Shown: positions 38,241 to 50,200 of the stretch, piece after piece | Numbering within the stretch: position 1 is the stretch's first letter | Layout: each line of letters begins with the position of its first letter | Source of the DNA: Calliopsis andreniformis | Taxonomy: Eukaryota; Arthropoda; Insecta; Hymenoptera; Andrenidae | Assembly: GCF_051401765.1 (NCBI RefSeq) | Contig: NW_027480429.1 | Location: 13,644,157 to 13,708,156 of the forward strand | Direction of reading: 5' to 3' | DNA length: 64,000 bases | Position numbers and translations under genes: made by a program | Notes under the pieces: generated by a model | Databases searched by the model: none | The model's input: the letters and a program-made list of their open reading frames with translations, nothing else | What the model was told of the DNA's origin: nothing

Positions 38241-41200
38241 AACAGTTTTTCCATCGTATAAAACGAATAATTGCTTCCAGTGTGAAAGTTATGGTCATTC
38301 CTACGTTACGCGCAACCTAGGCTTCACCCGAGGGCGTTGATCCACCAGATGGAATAGTTAGGGCCTAAGAGTTCAACGCCAGAATCATAAAATACGATAT
38401 AAATACAACAGCTTTTCCATCGTATAAAACGAATAATTGCAACCAGTGTGGAAGTTATGATCATTTCTACGTTCCGGGCAACCTAGGCTTCACTCTAGGG
38501 CGTTGTTCCACCAGATGCAATAGTTAGGGCCTAAGAAGTCAACGCCAGAAGCATAAAACACTATATAAATACAACAGTTTTTCCATCATATAAAACGAAT
38601 AATTGCAACCAGGATGAAAGTTATTCTTCATTTCTACTTTCCGGGCAACCTAGGCTTCACCCTAGGGCGTTGCTCCAACAGATTGAGTAGCTAGGGCCTT
38701 AGAAGTCAATGCCCGAAGCATAAAATACAATATAAATACAACAGTTTTTCCATCGTATAAAACGAATAATTGAAACCAGTATGAAAGCTAACGTCATTTC
38801 TACTTTCCGGGCTACCTAGGCTTCACCCTAGAGCGTTGCACCGACAGATTGAATAGTTAGGGCCTTAGAAGCCAACGCCAGAAGCATTAAGTACAATAAA
38901 GATGCAAAAGTTTTTCCATCGTATAACAGGAATAACTGCAAACAGTGTGAAAGTTATGGTCATTTCTACGTTCCGGGCAACCTCGGCTTCACTCTAGGGC
39001 GTAGCGGCACCAGATCGAATAGTTAGGGCCTTAGAAATCAACGCCCGAAGCATAAAATACAAAATAAATAATACAGTTTTTCCATCGTATAAAACGAATA
39101 ATTGCAACCAGTGTGGAAGTTATGGTCATTTCTACGTTCCGGGCAACCTAGGCTTCACTCTAGGGCGTTCCTCCACCAGATCGAATAGTTAGGGCCTTAG
39201 AAGTCTACGCCCGAAGCATAAAATACAAAATAAATAAAACAGTTTTCCATCGTATAAAAAGAATAATTGCAACCAGTATGAAAGTTAACGTCATTTCTAC
39301 TTTCGGGGCAACATAGGCTTCACCCTTGGGCGTTGCACCAACAGATTGAATAGTTAGGCCCTTAGAAGTCAACGCCAGAAGCATAAAATACGATATAAAT
39401 AGAACAGCTTTTCCATCGTATAAAACGAATAATTGCAACCAGTGTGGAAGTTATGGTCATGTCTACGTTCCGGGCAACCTAGGCTTCACTCTAGGGCGTT
39501 GCTCGACCAGATCGGATAGCTAGGGCCTTAGAAGTCAACGCCTGAAGTATAAAATACAATAAAAATACAACAGCCTTTCCATCCTATAACAGGAATAATT
39601 GCAACCCGTGTGAAAGTGATGGTCATTTCTACGTTCCAGGCAACTTAGGATTCACCCTAGGGCGTTGTTCCACCAGATGGAACAGTTAGGGCCTAAGAAG
39701 TCAACGCCAGAAGCATAAAACACTATATAAATACAACAGTTTTTCCATCATATAAAACGAATAATTGCAACCAGTGTAAAAGTTATGGTCATTTCTACTT
39801 TCCGGGCAACATAGGCTTCACCCTTGGGCGTTGCACCAACAGATTGAATAGTTAGGCCCTTAGAAGTCAACGCCAGAAGCATAAAATACGATATAAATAG
39901 AACAGCTTTTCCATCGTATAAAACGAATAATTGCAACCAGGATGAAGTTTATGGTCATTTCTACTTTCCGGGCAACCTAGGCTTCACTCTAGGGCGTTGC
40001 CCCACCAGATCGAATAGTTAGGGCCTTAGAAGTCAACGCCAGAAGCATAAAATACGATATAAATACAACAGCATTTCCACCGTATTAAATGAATAATTGC
40101 AAACAGTGTGAAAGTAGTGGTCATTTCTACGTTCCGAGCAACCTAGGCTTCACTCTAGGCCGGTGCTCCAACATATCGAATAGCTACGGCCTTAGAAGTC
40201 TACGACTGAAGCATAAAATACGATATAAATACAACAGTTTTTCCATCGTATAAAACGAATAATTGCTACCAGTGTGAAAGTTATGGTCATTTCTACGTTA
40301 CGCGCAACCTAGGCTTCACCCGAGGGCGTTGATCCACCAGATGGAATAGTTAGGGCCTAAGAGTTCAACGCCAGAATCATAAAATACGATATAAATACAA
40401 CAGCTTTTCCATCGTATAAAACGAATAATTGCAACCAGTGTGGAAGTTATGGTCATTTCTACGTTCCGGACAACCTAGGCTTCACTCTAGGGCGTTGTTC
40501 CACCAGATGCAATAGTTAGGGCCTAAGAAGTCAACGCCAGAAGCATAAAACACTATATAAATACAACAGTTTTACCATCATATAAAACGAATAATTGCAA
40601 CCAGTATGAAAGTTATCGTCATTTCTACTTTCCGGGCAACCTAGGCTTCACCCTAGGGCGTTGCTCCAACAGATTGAGTAGCTAGGGCCTTAGAAGTCAA
40701 TGCCCGAAACATAAAATACAATATAAATACAACAGTTTTTCCATCGTATAAAACGAATAATTGAAACCAGTATGAAAGTTAACGTCATTTCTACTTTCCG
40801 GGCTACCTAGGCTTCACCCTAGAGCGTTGCACCAACAGATTGAATAGTTAGGGCCTTAGAAGCCAACGCCAGAAGCATAAAGTACAATAAAGATGCAAAA
40901 GTTTTTCCATCGTATAACAGGAATAACTGCAAACAGTGTGAAAGTTATGGTCATTTCTACGTTCCGGGCAACCTCGGCTTCACTCTAGGGCGTTGCGGCA
41001 CCAGATCGAATAGTTAGGGCCTTAGAAATCGACGCCCGAAGCATAAAATACAAAATAAATAATACAGTTTTTCCATCGTATAAAACGAATAATTGCATCC
41101 AGTGTGGAAGTTATGGTCATTTCTACGTTCCGGGCAACCTAGGCTTCACCCTAGGGCGTTGCACGAACAGATTGAATAGTTAGGGCCTTAGAAGTCAACG

Positions 41201-42730
41201 CCAGAAGCATAAAATACGATATAAATAGAACAGCTTTTCCATCGTATAAAACGAATAATTGCTACCGGTGTGAAATTTATGGTAATTTCTCCGTTCCGGG
41301 CAACCTAGGCTTCACTCTAGGGCCTTGCTCCACCAGATGGAATAGTTAGGGCCTAAGAGTTCAACGCCAGAATCATGAAATACGATATAAATACAACAGC
41401 TTTTCCATCGTATAAGACGAATAGTTGCAACCAGGATGAAAGTTATTGTCATTTCTACTTTCCGGGCAACCTAGGCATCACCCTAGGGCGTTGCGCCACC
41501 AGATCGAATAGTTAGGGCCTTAGAAGTCAACGCCCGAAGCATAAAATACAAAATAAATAAAACCGTTTTTCCATCGTATAAAACGAATAATTGCAACCAG
41601 TATGATAGTTAACGTCATTTCTACTTTCCAGGCAACATAGGCTTCACCCTTGGGCGTTGCACCAACAGATTGAATAGTTAGGCCCTTAGAAGTCAACGCC
41701 AGAAGCATAAAATACGATATAAATAGAACAGCTTTTCCATCGTATAAAACGAATGATTGCAACCAGTGTGGAAGTTATGGTCATGTCTACATTCCGGGCA
41801 ACCTAGGCTTCACTCTAGGGCGTTGCTCCACCACATCAAACAGTTAGGGCCTTAGAAGTCAACGCCAGAAGCATAAAATACGATATAAATAGAACAGCTT
41901 TTCCATCGTATAAAACGAATAATTGCTACCGGTGTGAAATTTATGGTAATTTCTCCGTTCCGGGCAACCTAGGCTTCACTCTAGGGCCTTGCTCCACCAG
42001 ATGGAATAGTTAGGGCCTAAGAGTTCAACGCCAGAATCATGAAATACGATATAAATACAACAGCTTTTCCATCGTATAAGACGAATAGTTGCAACCAGGA
42101 TGAAAGTTATTGTCATTTCTACTTTCCGGGCAACCTAGGCATCACCCTAGGGCGTTGCGCCACCAGATCGAATAGTTAGGGCCTTAGAAGTCAACGCCCG
42201 AAGCATAAAATACAAAATAAATAAAACCGTTTTTCCATCGTATAAAACGAATAATTGCAACCAGTATGATAGTTAACGTCATTTCTACTTTCCAGGCAAC
42301 ATAGGCTTCACCCTTGGGCGTTGCACCAACAGATTGAATAGTTAGGCCCTTAGAAGTCAACGCCAGAAGCATAAAATACGATATAAATAGAACAGCTTTT
42401 CCATCGTATAAAACGAATGATTGCAACCAGTGTGGAAGTTATGGTCATGTCTACATTCCGGGCAACCTAGGCTTCACTCTAGGGCGTTGCTCCACCACAT
42501 CAAACAGTTAGGGCCTTAGAAGTCAACATCCGAAGCATAAAATACAAAATAAATATAACAGTTTTTCCATCGTATAAAACGAATAATAGCAACCAGTGTG
42601 AAAGTTATGGTCACTTCTACGTTCCGGGCAAGATAGGCTTCACTCTAGGGCGTTGCTCCACCAGATCAAACAGTTAGGGTCTTAGAAGCCAACGCCCAAA
42701 GCATTAAATAAAAATAAATATAACAGTTTT
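38241..42730 (+). repeat. 27-monomer HOR (4481 bp), copy 1
   Basis: The TTGCTTCCAGTGTG variant at 38271 recurs at 42752, giving a unit of 4481 bp (27 monomers minus 1 bp). Other matched points are 39205/43686, 39748/44229 and 41520/46001. Identity is very high: I noticed GAGCGTTGC against GAGCATTGC and GGCATCACCC against GGCATAACCC in several kilobases. This copy contains an internal 664-bp tandem duplication that is absent from copy 2. Confidence 0.9.
41181..42508 (+). repeat. 664-bp (4-monomer) perfect tandem duplication
   Basis: Bases 41181-41844 and 41845-42508 read as identical by eye, and the match runs on to about 42526. The unit is exactly four monomers and includes the rare variants AACCGTTTTTCCATCG, GTATGATAGTTAACG and ATAAGACGAATAGTTGCAAC. 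The corresponding place in the next HOR copy (about 45660-46300) has the four monomers only once. Confidence 0.9.
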
Positions 42731-45700
42731 TCCATCGTATAAAACGAATAATTGCTTCCAGTGTGAAAGTTATGGTCATTCCTACGTTACGCGCAACCTA
42801 GGCTTCACCCGAGGGCGTTGATCCACCAGATGGAATAGTTAGGGCCTAAGAGTTCAACGCCAGAATCATAAAATACGATATAAATACAACAGCTTTTCCA
42901 TCGTATAAAACGAATAATTGCAACCAGTGTGGAAGTTATGATCATTTCTACGTTCCGGGCAACCTAGGCTTCACTCTAGGGCGTTGTTCCACCAGATGCA
43001 ATAGTTAGGGCCTAAGAAGTCAACGCCAGAAGCATAAAACACTATATAAATACAACAGTTTTTCCATCATATAAAACGAATAATTGCAACCAGGATGAAA
43101 GTTATTCTTCATTTCTACTTTCCGGGCAACCTAGGCTTCACCCTAGGGCGTTGCTCCAACAGATTGAGTAGCTAGGGCCTTAGAAGTCAATGCCCGAAGC
43201 ATAAAATACAATATAAATACAACAGTTTTTCCATCGTATAAAACGAATAATTGAAACCAGTATGAAAGCTAACGTCATTTCTACTTTCCGGGCTACCTAG
43301 GCTTCACCCTAGAGCGTTGCACCGACAGATTGAATAGTTAGGGCCTTAGAAGCCAACGCCAGAAGCATTAAGTACAATAAAGATGCAAAAGTTTTTCCAT
43401 CGTATAACAGGAATAACTGCAAACAGTGTGAAAGTTATGGTCATTTCTACGTTCCGGGCAACCTCGGCTTCACTCTAGGGCGTAGCGGCACCAGATCGAA
43501 TAGTTAGGGCCTTAGAAATCAACGCCCGAAGCATAAAATACAAAATAAATAATACAGTTTTTCCATCGTATAAAACGAATAATTGCAACCAGTGTGGAAG
43601 TTATGGTCATTTCTACGTTCCGGGCAACCTAGGCTTCACTCTAGGGCGTTCCTCCACCAGATCGAATAGTTAGGGCCTTAGAAGTCTACGCCCGAAGCAT
43701 AAAATACAAAATAAATAAAACAGTTTTCCATCGTATAAAAAGAATAATTGCAACCAGTATGAAAGTTAACGTCATTTCTACTTTCGGGGCAACATAGGCT
43801 TCACCCTTGGGCGTTGCACCAACAGATTGAATAGTTAGGCCCTTAGAAGTCAACGCCAGAAGCATAAAATACGATATAAATAGAACAGCTTTTCCATCGT
43901 ATAAAACGAATAATTGCAACCAGTGTGGAAGTTATGGTCATGTCTACGTTCCGGGCAACCTAGGCTTCACTCTAGGGCGTTGCTCGACCAGATCGGATAG
44001 CTAGGGCCTTAGAAGTCAACGCCTGAAGTATAAAATACAATAAAAATACAACAGCCTTTCCATCCTATAACAGGAATAATTGCAACCCGTGTGAAAGTGA
44101 TGGTCATTTCTACGTTCCAGGCAACTTAGGATTCACCCTAGGGCGTTGTTCCACCAGATGGAACAGTTAGGGCCTAAGAAGTCAACGCCAGAAGCATAAA
44201 ACACTATATAAATACAACAGTTTTTCCATCATATAAAACGAATAATTGCAACCAGTGTAAAAGTTATGGTCATTTCTACTTTCCGGGCAACATAGGCTTC
44301 ACCCTTGGGCGTTGCACCAACAGATTGAATAGTTAGGCCCTTAGAAGTCAACGCCAGAAGCATAAAATACGATATAAATAGAACAGCTTTTCCATCGTAT
44401 AAAACGAATAATTGCAACCAGGATGAAGTTTATGGTCATTTCTACTTTCCGGGCAACCTAGGCTTCACTCTAGGGCGTTGCCCCACCAGATCGAATAGTT
44501 AGGGCCTTAGAAGTCAACGCCAGAAGCATAAAATACGATATAAATACAACAGCATTTCCACCGTATTAAATGAATAATTGCAAACAGTGTGAAAGTAGTG
44601 GTCATTTCTACGTTCCGAGCAACCTAGGCTTCACTCTAGGCCGGTGCTCCAACATATCGAATAGCTACGGCCTTAGAAGTCTACGACTGAAGCATAAAAT
44701 ACGATATAAATACAACAGTTTTTCCATCGTATAAAACGAATAATTGCTACCAGTGTGAAAGTTATGGTCATTTCTACGTTACGCGCAACCTAGGCTTCAC
44801 CCGAGGGCGTTGATCCACCAGATGGAATAGTTAGGGCCTAAGAGTTCAACGCCAGAATCATAAAATACGATATAAATACAACAGCTTTTCCATCGTATAA
44901 AACGAATAATTGCAACCAGTGTGGAAGTTATGGTCATTTCTACGTTCCGGACAACCTAGGCTTCACTCTAGGGCGTTGTTCCACCAGATGCAATAGTTAG
45001 GGCCTAAGAAGTCAACGCCAGAAGCATAAAACACTATATAAATACAACAGTTTTACCATCATATAAAACGAATAATTGCAACCAGTATGAAAGTTATCGT
45101 CATTTCTACTTTCCGGGCAACCTAGGCTTCACCCTAGGGCGTTGCTCCAACAGATTGAGTAGCTAGGGCCTTAGAAGTCAATGCCCGAAACATAAAATAC
45201 AATATAAATACAACAGTTTTTCCATCGTATAAAACGAATAATTGAAACCAGTATGAAAGTTAACGTCATTTCTACTTTCCGGGCTACCTAGGCTTCACCC
45301 TAGAGCATTGCACCAACAGATTGAATAGTTAGGGCCTTAGAAGCCAACGCCAGAAGCATAAAGTACAATAAAGATGCAAAAGTTTTTCCATCGTATAACA
45401 GGAATAACTGCAAACAGTGTGAAAGTTATGGTCATTTCTACGTTCCGGGCAACCTCGGCTTCACTCTAGGGCGTTGCGGCACCAGATCGAATAGTTAGGG
45501 CCTTAGAAATCGACGCCCGAAGCATAAAATACAAAATAAATAATACAGTTTTTCCATCGTATAAAACGAATAATTGCATCCAGTGTGGAAGTTATGGTCA
45601 TTTCTACGTTCCGGGCAACCTAGGCTTCACCCTAGGGCGTTGCACGAACAGATTGAATAGTTAGGGCCTTAGAAGTCAACGCCAGAAGCATAAAATACGA

Positions 45701-47240
45701 TATAAATAGAACAGCTTTTCCATCGTATAAAACGAATAATTGCTACCGGTGTGAAATTTATGGTAATTTCTCCGTTCCGGGCAACCTAGGCTTCACTCTA
45801 GGGCCTTGCTCCACCAGATGGAATAGTTAGGGCCTAAGAGTTCAACGCCAGAATCATGAAATACGATATAAATACAACAGCTTTTCCATCGTATAAGACG
45901 AATAGTTGCAACCAGGATGAAAGTTATTGTCATTTCTACTTTCCGGGCAACCTAGGCATAACCCTAGGGCGTTGCGCCACCAGATCGAATAGTTAGGGCC
46001 TTAGAAGTCAACGCCCGAAGCATAAAATACAAAATAAATAAAACCGTTTTTCCATCGTATAAAACGAATAATTGCAACCAGTATGATAGTTAACGTCATT
46101 TCTACTTTCCAGGCAACATAGGCTTCACCCTTGGGCGTTGCACCAACAGATTGAATAGTTAGGCCCTTAGAAGTCAACGCCAGAAGCATAAAATACGATA
46201 TAAATAGAACAGCTTTTCCATCGTATAAAACGAATGATTGCAACCAGTGTGGAAGTTATGGTCATGTCTACATTCCGGGCAACCTAGGCTTCACTCTAGG
46301 GCCTTGCTCGACCAGATCGGATAGCTAGGGCCTTAGAAGTCAACGCCTGAAGTATAAAATACAATAAAAATACAACAGCCTTTCCATCCTATAACAGGAA
46401 TAATTGCAACCCGTGTGAAAGTGATGGTCATTTCTACGTTCCAGGCAACCTAGGCTTCACCCTAGGGCGTTGTTCCACCAGATGGAATAGTTAGGGCCTA
46501 AGAAGTCAACGCCAGAAGCATAAAACACTATATAAATACAACAGCTTTTCCATCATATAAAACGAATAATTGCAACCAGGATGAAATTTATGGTCATTTC
46601 TACTTTCCGGGCAACCTAGTCTTCACTCTAGGGCGTTGCCCCACCAGATCGAATAGTTAGGGCCTTAGAAGTCAACGCCCGAAGCATAAAACACAAAATA
46701 AATAAAACAGCTTTTCCATCGCATAAAACGAATAATTGCAACCAGTATGAAAGTTAACGTCATTTCTACCTTCCGGGCAACATAGGCTTCACCTTGGGCG
46801 TTGTACCAACAGATTTAATAATTAGGGCCTTAGAAGTCAACGCCCGAAGCATGAAATACAAAATAAATAGAACAGTTTTTCCATCGTATAAAACGAATAA
46901 TTGCAACCAGTGTGAAGGTAATGGTCATTTCTACGTTCCGGGGAACTTAGGCGTCACCCTAGGTCGTTGCTCCACCACATCTAATAGCAACGGCCTTAGA
47001 AGTCAACCCGAGATGAATAAAATACATAAAGGATGCCACAGCTTTTCCATCGTATAAAACTAATAATTGCAACCAGTGTGAAAGTTATGGTCATTTCTAC
47101 GTTCCGGGCAACCTAGGCTTCACTCTAGGGCGTTGCGCCACCAGATCGAATAGTTAGGGCCTTAGAAGTCAACGCCAGAAGCATAAAATACGATATAAAT
47201 ACAACAGTTTTTCCATCGTATAAAACGAATAATTGCTACC
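42731..47240 (+). repeat. 27-monomer HOR, copy 2
   Basis: This block is nearly identical to copy 1 up to about 46300. It then continues with sequence that matches 37358-38280 (for example 46794 with 37832). That is the arrangement expected if the array is a true tandem of 4481-bp units and copy 1 has lost the matching stretch. No gene is seen. Confidence 0.88.
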
Positions 47241-50200
47241 AGTGTGAAAGTTATGGTCATTTCTACGTTACGCGCAACCTAGGCTTCACCCGAGGGCGTT
47301 GATCCACCAGATGGAATAGTTAGGGCCTAAGAGTTCAACACCAGAATCATAAAATACGATATAAATACAACAGCTTTTCCATCGTATAAAACGAATAATT
47401 GCAACCAGTGTGGAAGTTTTTCCATCGTATAAAAAGAATAATTGCAACCAGTATGAAAGTTAACGTCATTTCTACTTTCGGGGCAACATAGGCTTCACCC
47501 TTGGGCGTTGCACCAGCAGATTGAATAGTTAGGTCCTTAGAAGTCAACGCCAGAAGCATAAAATACGATATAAATAGAACAGCTTTTCCATCGTATAAAA
47601 CGAATAATTGCAACCAGTGTGAAAGTAATGGTCATTTCTACGTTCCGAGCACCCTAGGCGTCACTATAGGGCGTTGCTGCACCACATCTAATAGCTACGG
47701 CCTTAGAAGTCAACGCCAGAGGCATAAAGTACAATACATATACAACAGCGTTTCCATCGTATAAAACGAATAATTGCAACCAGTGTGAAAGTTATGGTCT
47801 TTTCTACATTCCGAGCAACCTAGGATTCACTCTAGGGCGTTGCTCCGCCAGATCGAATAGTTAGGTCCTTAGAAGTAAACGCCAGGAACATAAAATACGA
47901 TATAAATACAACAGCGTTTCCATCGTATAAAACGAATAATTGCAGTCAGTGTGAAAGTTATGGTCATTTCTACATTCCGAGCAACCTAGGCTTCACCCTA
48001 GGGCGTTGCTCCAACAGATTCAATAGTTATTGCCTTAGAAGTCAACGCCCGAACCATAAAACGCAAAAAAAATACAACAGTGTTTCCATCATATAACAGG
48101 AATAATTGCAACCAGTTTGAAAGTGATGGCCAATTCTACGTTCCGGGCAACCTAGGTTTCACACCAGGGCGTTGCTCCTCCAGACCGAATAGTTACGGCC
48201 TAAGAAGTCAACGCCAGAAGCATAAAATACAATATAAATACAACAGCTTTCCCATCGTATAAAACGAATAATTGCAACCAGTATGAAACTTATGGTCATT
48301 TCTACTTTCCGAGCAAGCTAGGCTTCACCCTAGGGCGTTGCTCGAACAGATTGAATAGTTATTGCCTTAGAAGTCAACGCCCGAACCATAAAACGCAATA
48401 AAAATACAACAGTGTATCCATCATATAACAGGAATAATTGCAACCAGTTTGAAAGTGATGGCCAATTCTACGTTCCGGGCAACCTAGGCCTCACACTAGG
48501 GCGTTGCTCCACCAGATCGAATAGCTAGTGCCTTAGAAGTCAACGCCAGAAGCATAAAATACGATATAAATACAACAGTTTTTCCATCGTATAAAACGAA
48601 TAATTGCAACCAGTATGAAACTTATGGTCATTTCTACTTTCCGAGCAACCTAGGCTTCGCCCTAGGGCGTTGCTCCAACAGATTGAATAGCTAGGGCCTT
48701 AGAAGTCAACGCCAGAAGCATAAAATACAATATAAATACAACAGTTTTTCCATCGTATAAAACGAATAATTGCAACCAGTATGAAACTTATGGTCATTTC
48801 TACTTTCCGAGCAACCTAGGCTTAACCCTAGGGCGTTGCTCCACCAGATCGAAAAGATAGTGCCTTAGAAGTCAACGCCAGAAGCATAAAATGCGATATA
48901 AATACAACAGTTTTTCCATCGTATAAAACGAATAATTGCAACCAGTATGAAACTTATGGTCATTTCTACTTTCCGAGCTACATAGGCTTCACCCTAGGGC
49001 GTTGCTCCAACAGATTGAATAGTTAGGGCCTTAGAAGTCAACGCCCGAACCATAAAATGCAAAAAAAATACAACAGTGTTTCCATCATATAACAGGAATA
49101 ATTGCAACCAGTTTGAAAGTGATGGCCAATTCTACGTTCCGGGCAACCTAGGTTTCACTCCAGGGCGTTGCTCCACCAGATCGAATAGTTAGTGCCTTAG
49201 AAGTCAACGCCAGAAGCATAAAATACAATATACATACAACAGCTTTTCCATAGTATAAAACAAGTAATTGCAACCAGTTTGAAACTTATGGTCATTTCTA
49301 CTTTCCGAGCAACCTAGGCTTCACCCTAGGTCGTTGCTCCAACGGATTGAATAGTTAGGGCCTTAGAAGTCAACGCCCGAACCATAAAATGCAAAAAAAA
49401 TACAACAGTGTTTCCTTCATATAACAGGAATAATTGCAACCAGTTTGAAAGTGATGGCCAATTCTACGTTCCGGGCAACCTAGGTTTCACTCCAGGGCGT
49501 TGCTCCACCAGACCGAATAGTTCCGGCCTAAGAAGTCAACGCCAGAAGCATAAAATACGATATAAATACAACAGCTTTTCCATCGTATAAAACGAATAAT
49601 TGCAACCAGTATGAAACTTATGGTCATCTCTACATTCCGAGCAAGCTAGGCTTCACCCTAGGGCGTTGGTCCAACAGATTGAATAGTTAGGGCATTACAA
49701 GTCAACGCCCGAAGCATAAAATGCAATAAAAATAAAACAGTGTATCCATCATATAACAGGAATAATTGCAACCAGTTTGCAAGTGATGGCCAATTCTACG
49801 TTCCGGGCAACCGAGGCCTCACTCTAGGGCGTTGTTCCACCAGATCGAATAGCTAGTGTCTTAGAAGTCAGCGCCAGAAGCATAAAATACAATATAAATA
49901 CAACAGTTTTTCCATCGTATGAAACGAATAATTGCAACCAGTGTGAAAGTAATGGCCATTTCTACGTTCCGCGCAACCTAGACTTCACCCTAGGGCGTTG
50001 CTCCACCAGATCGACTAGTTAGGGCCTTAGAATTCAACGCCCGAAGCTTAAAATGCAATATAAATACAGCAGATTTTCCATCGTATAACAGGAATAACTG
50101 CAACCTGTGTGAAGGTAATAGTCATTTCTACGTTCCGGGCAACCTAGGCTTCACTCTAGGGCGTTGCTCCACCAGATCGGATAGCTCGGGCCTTAGAAGT

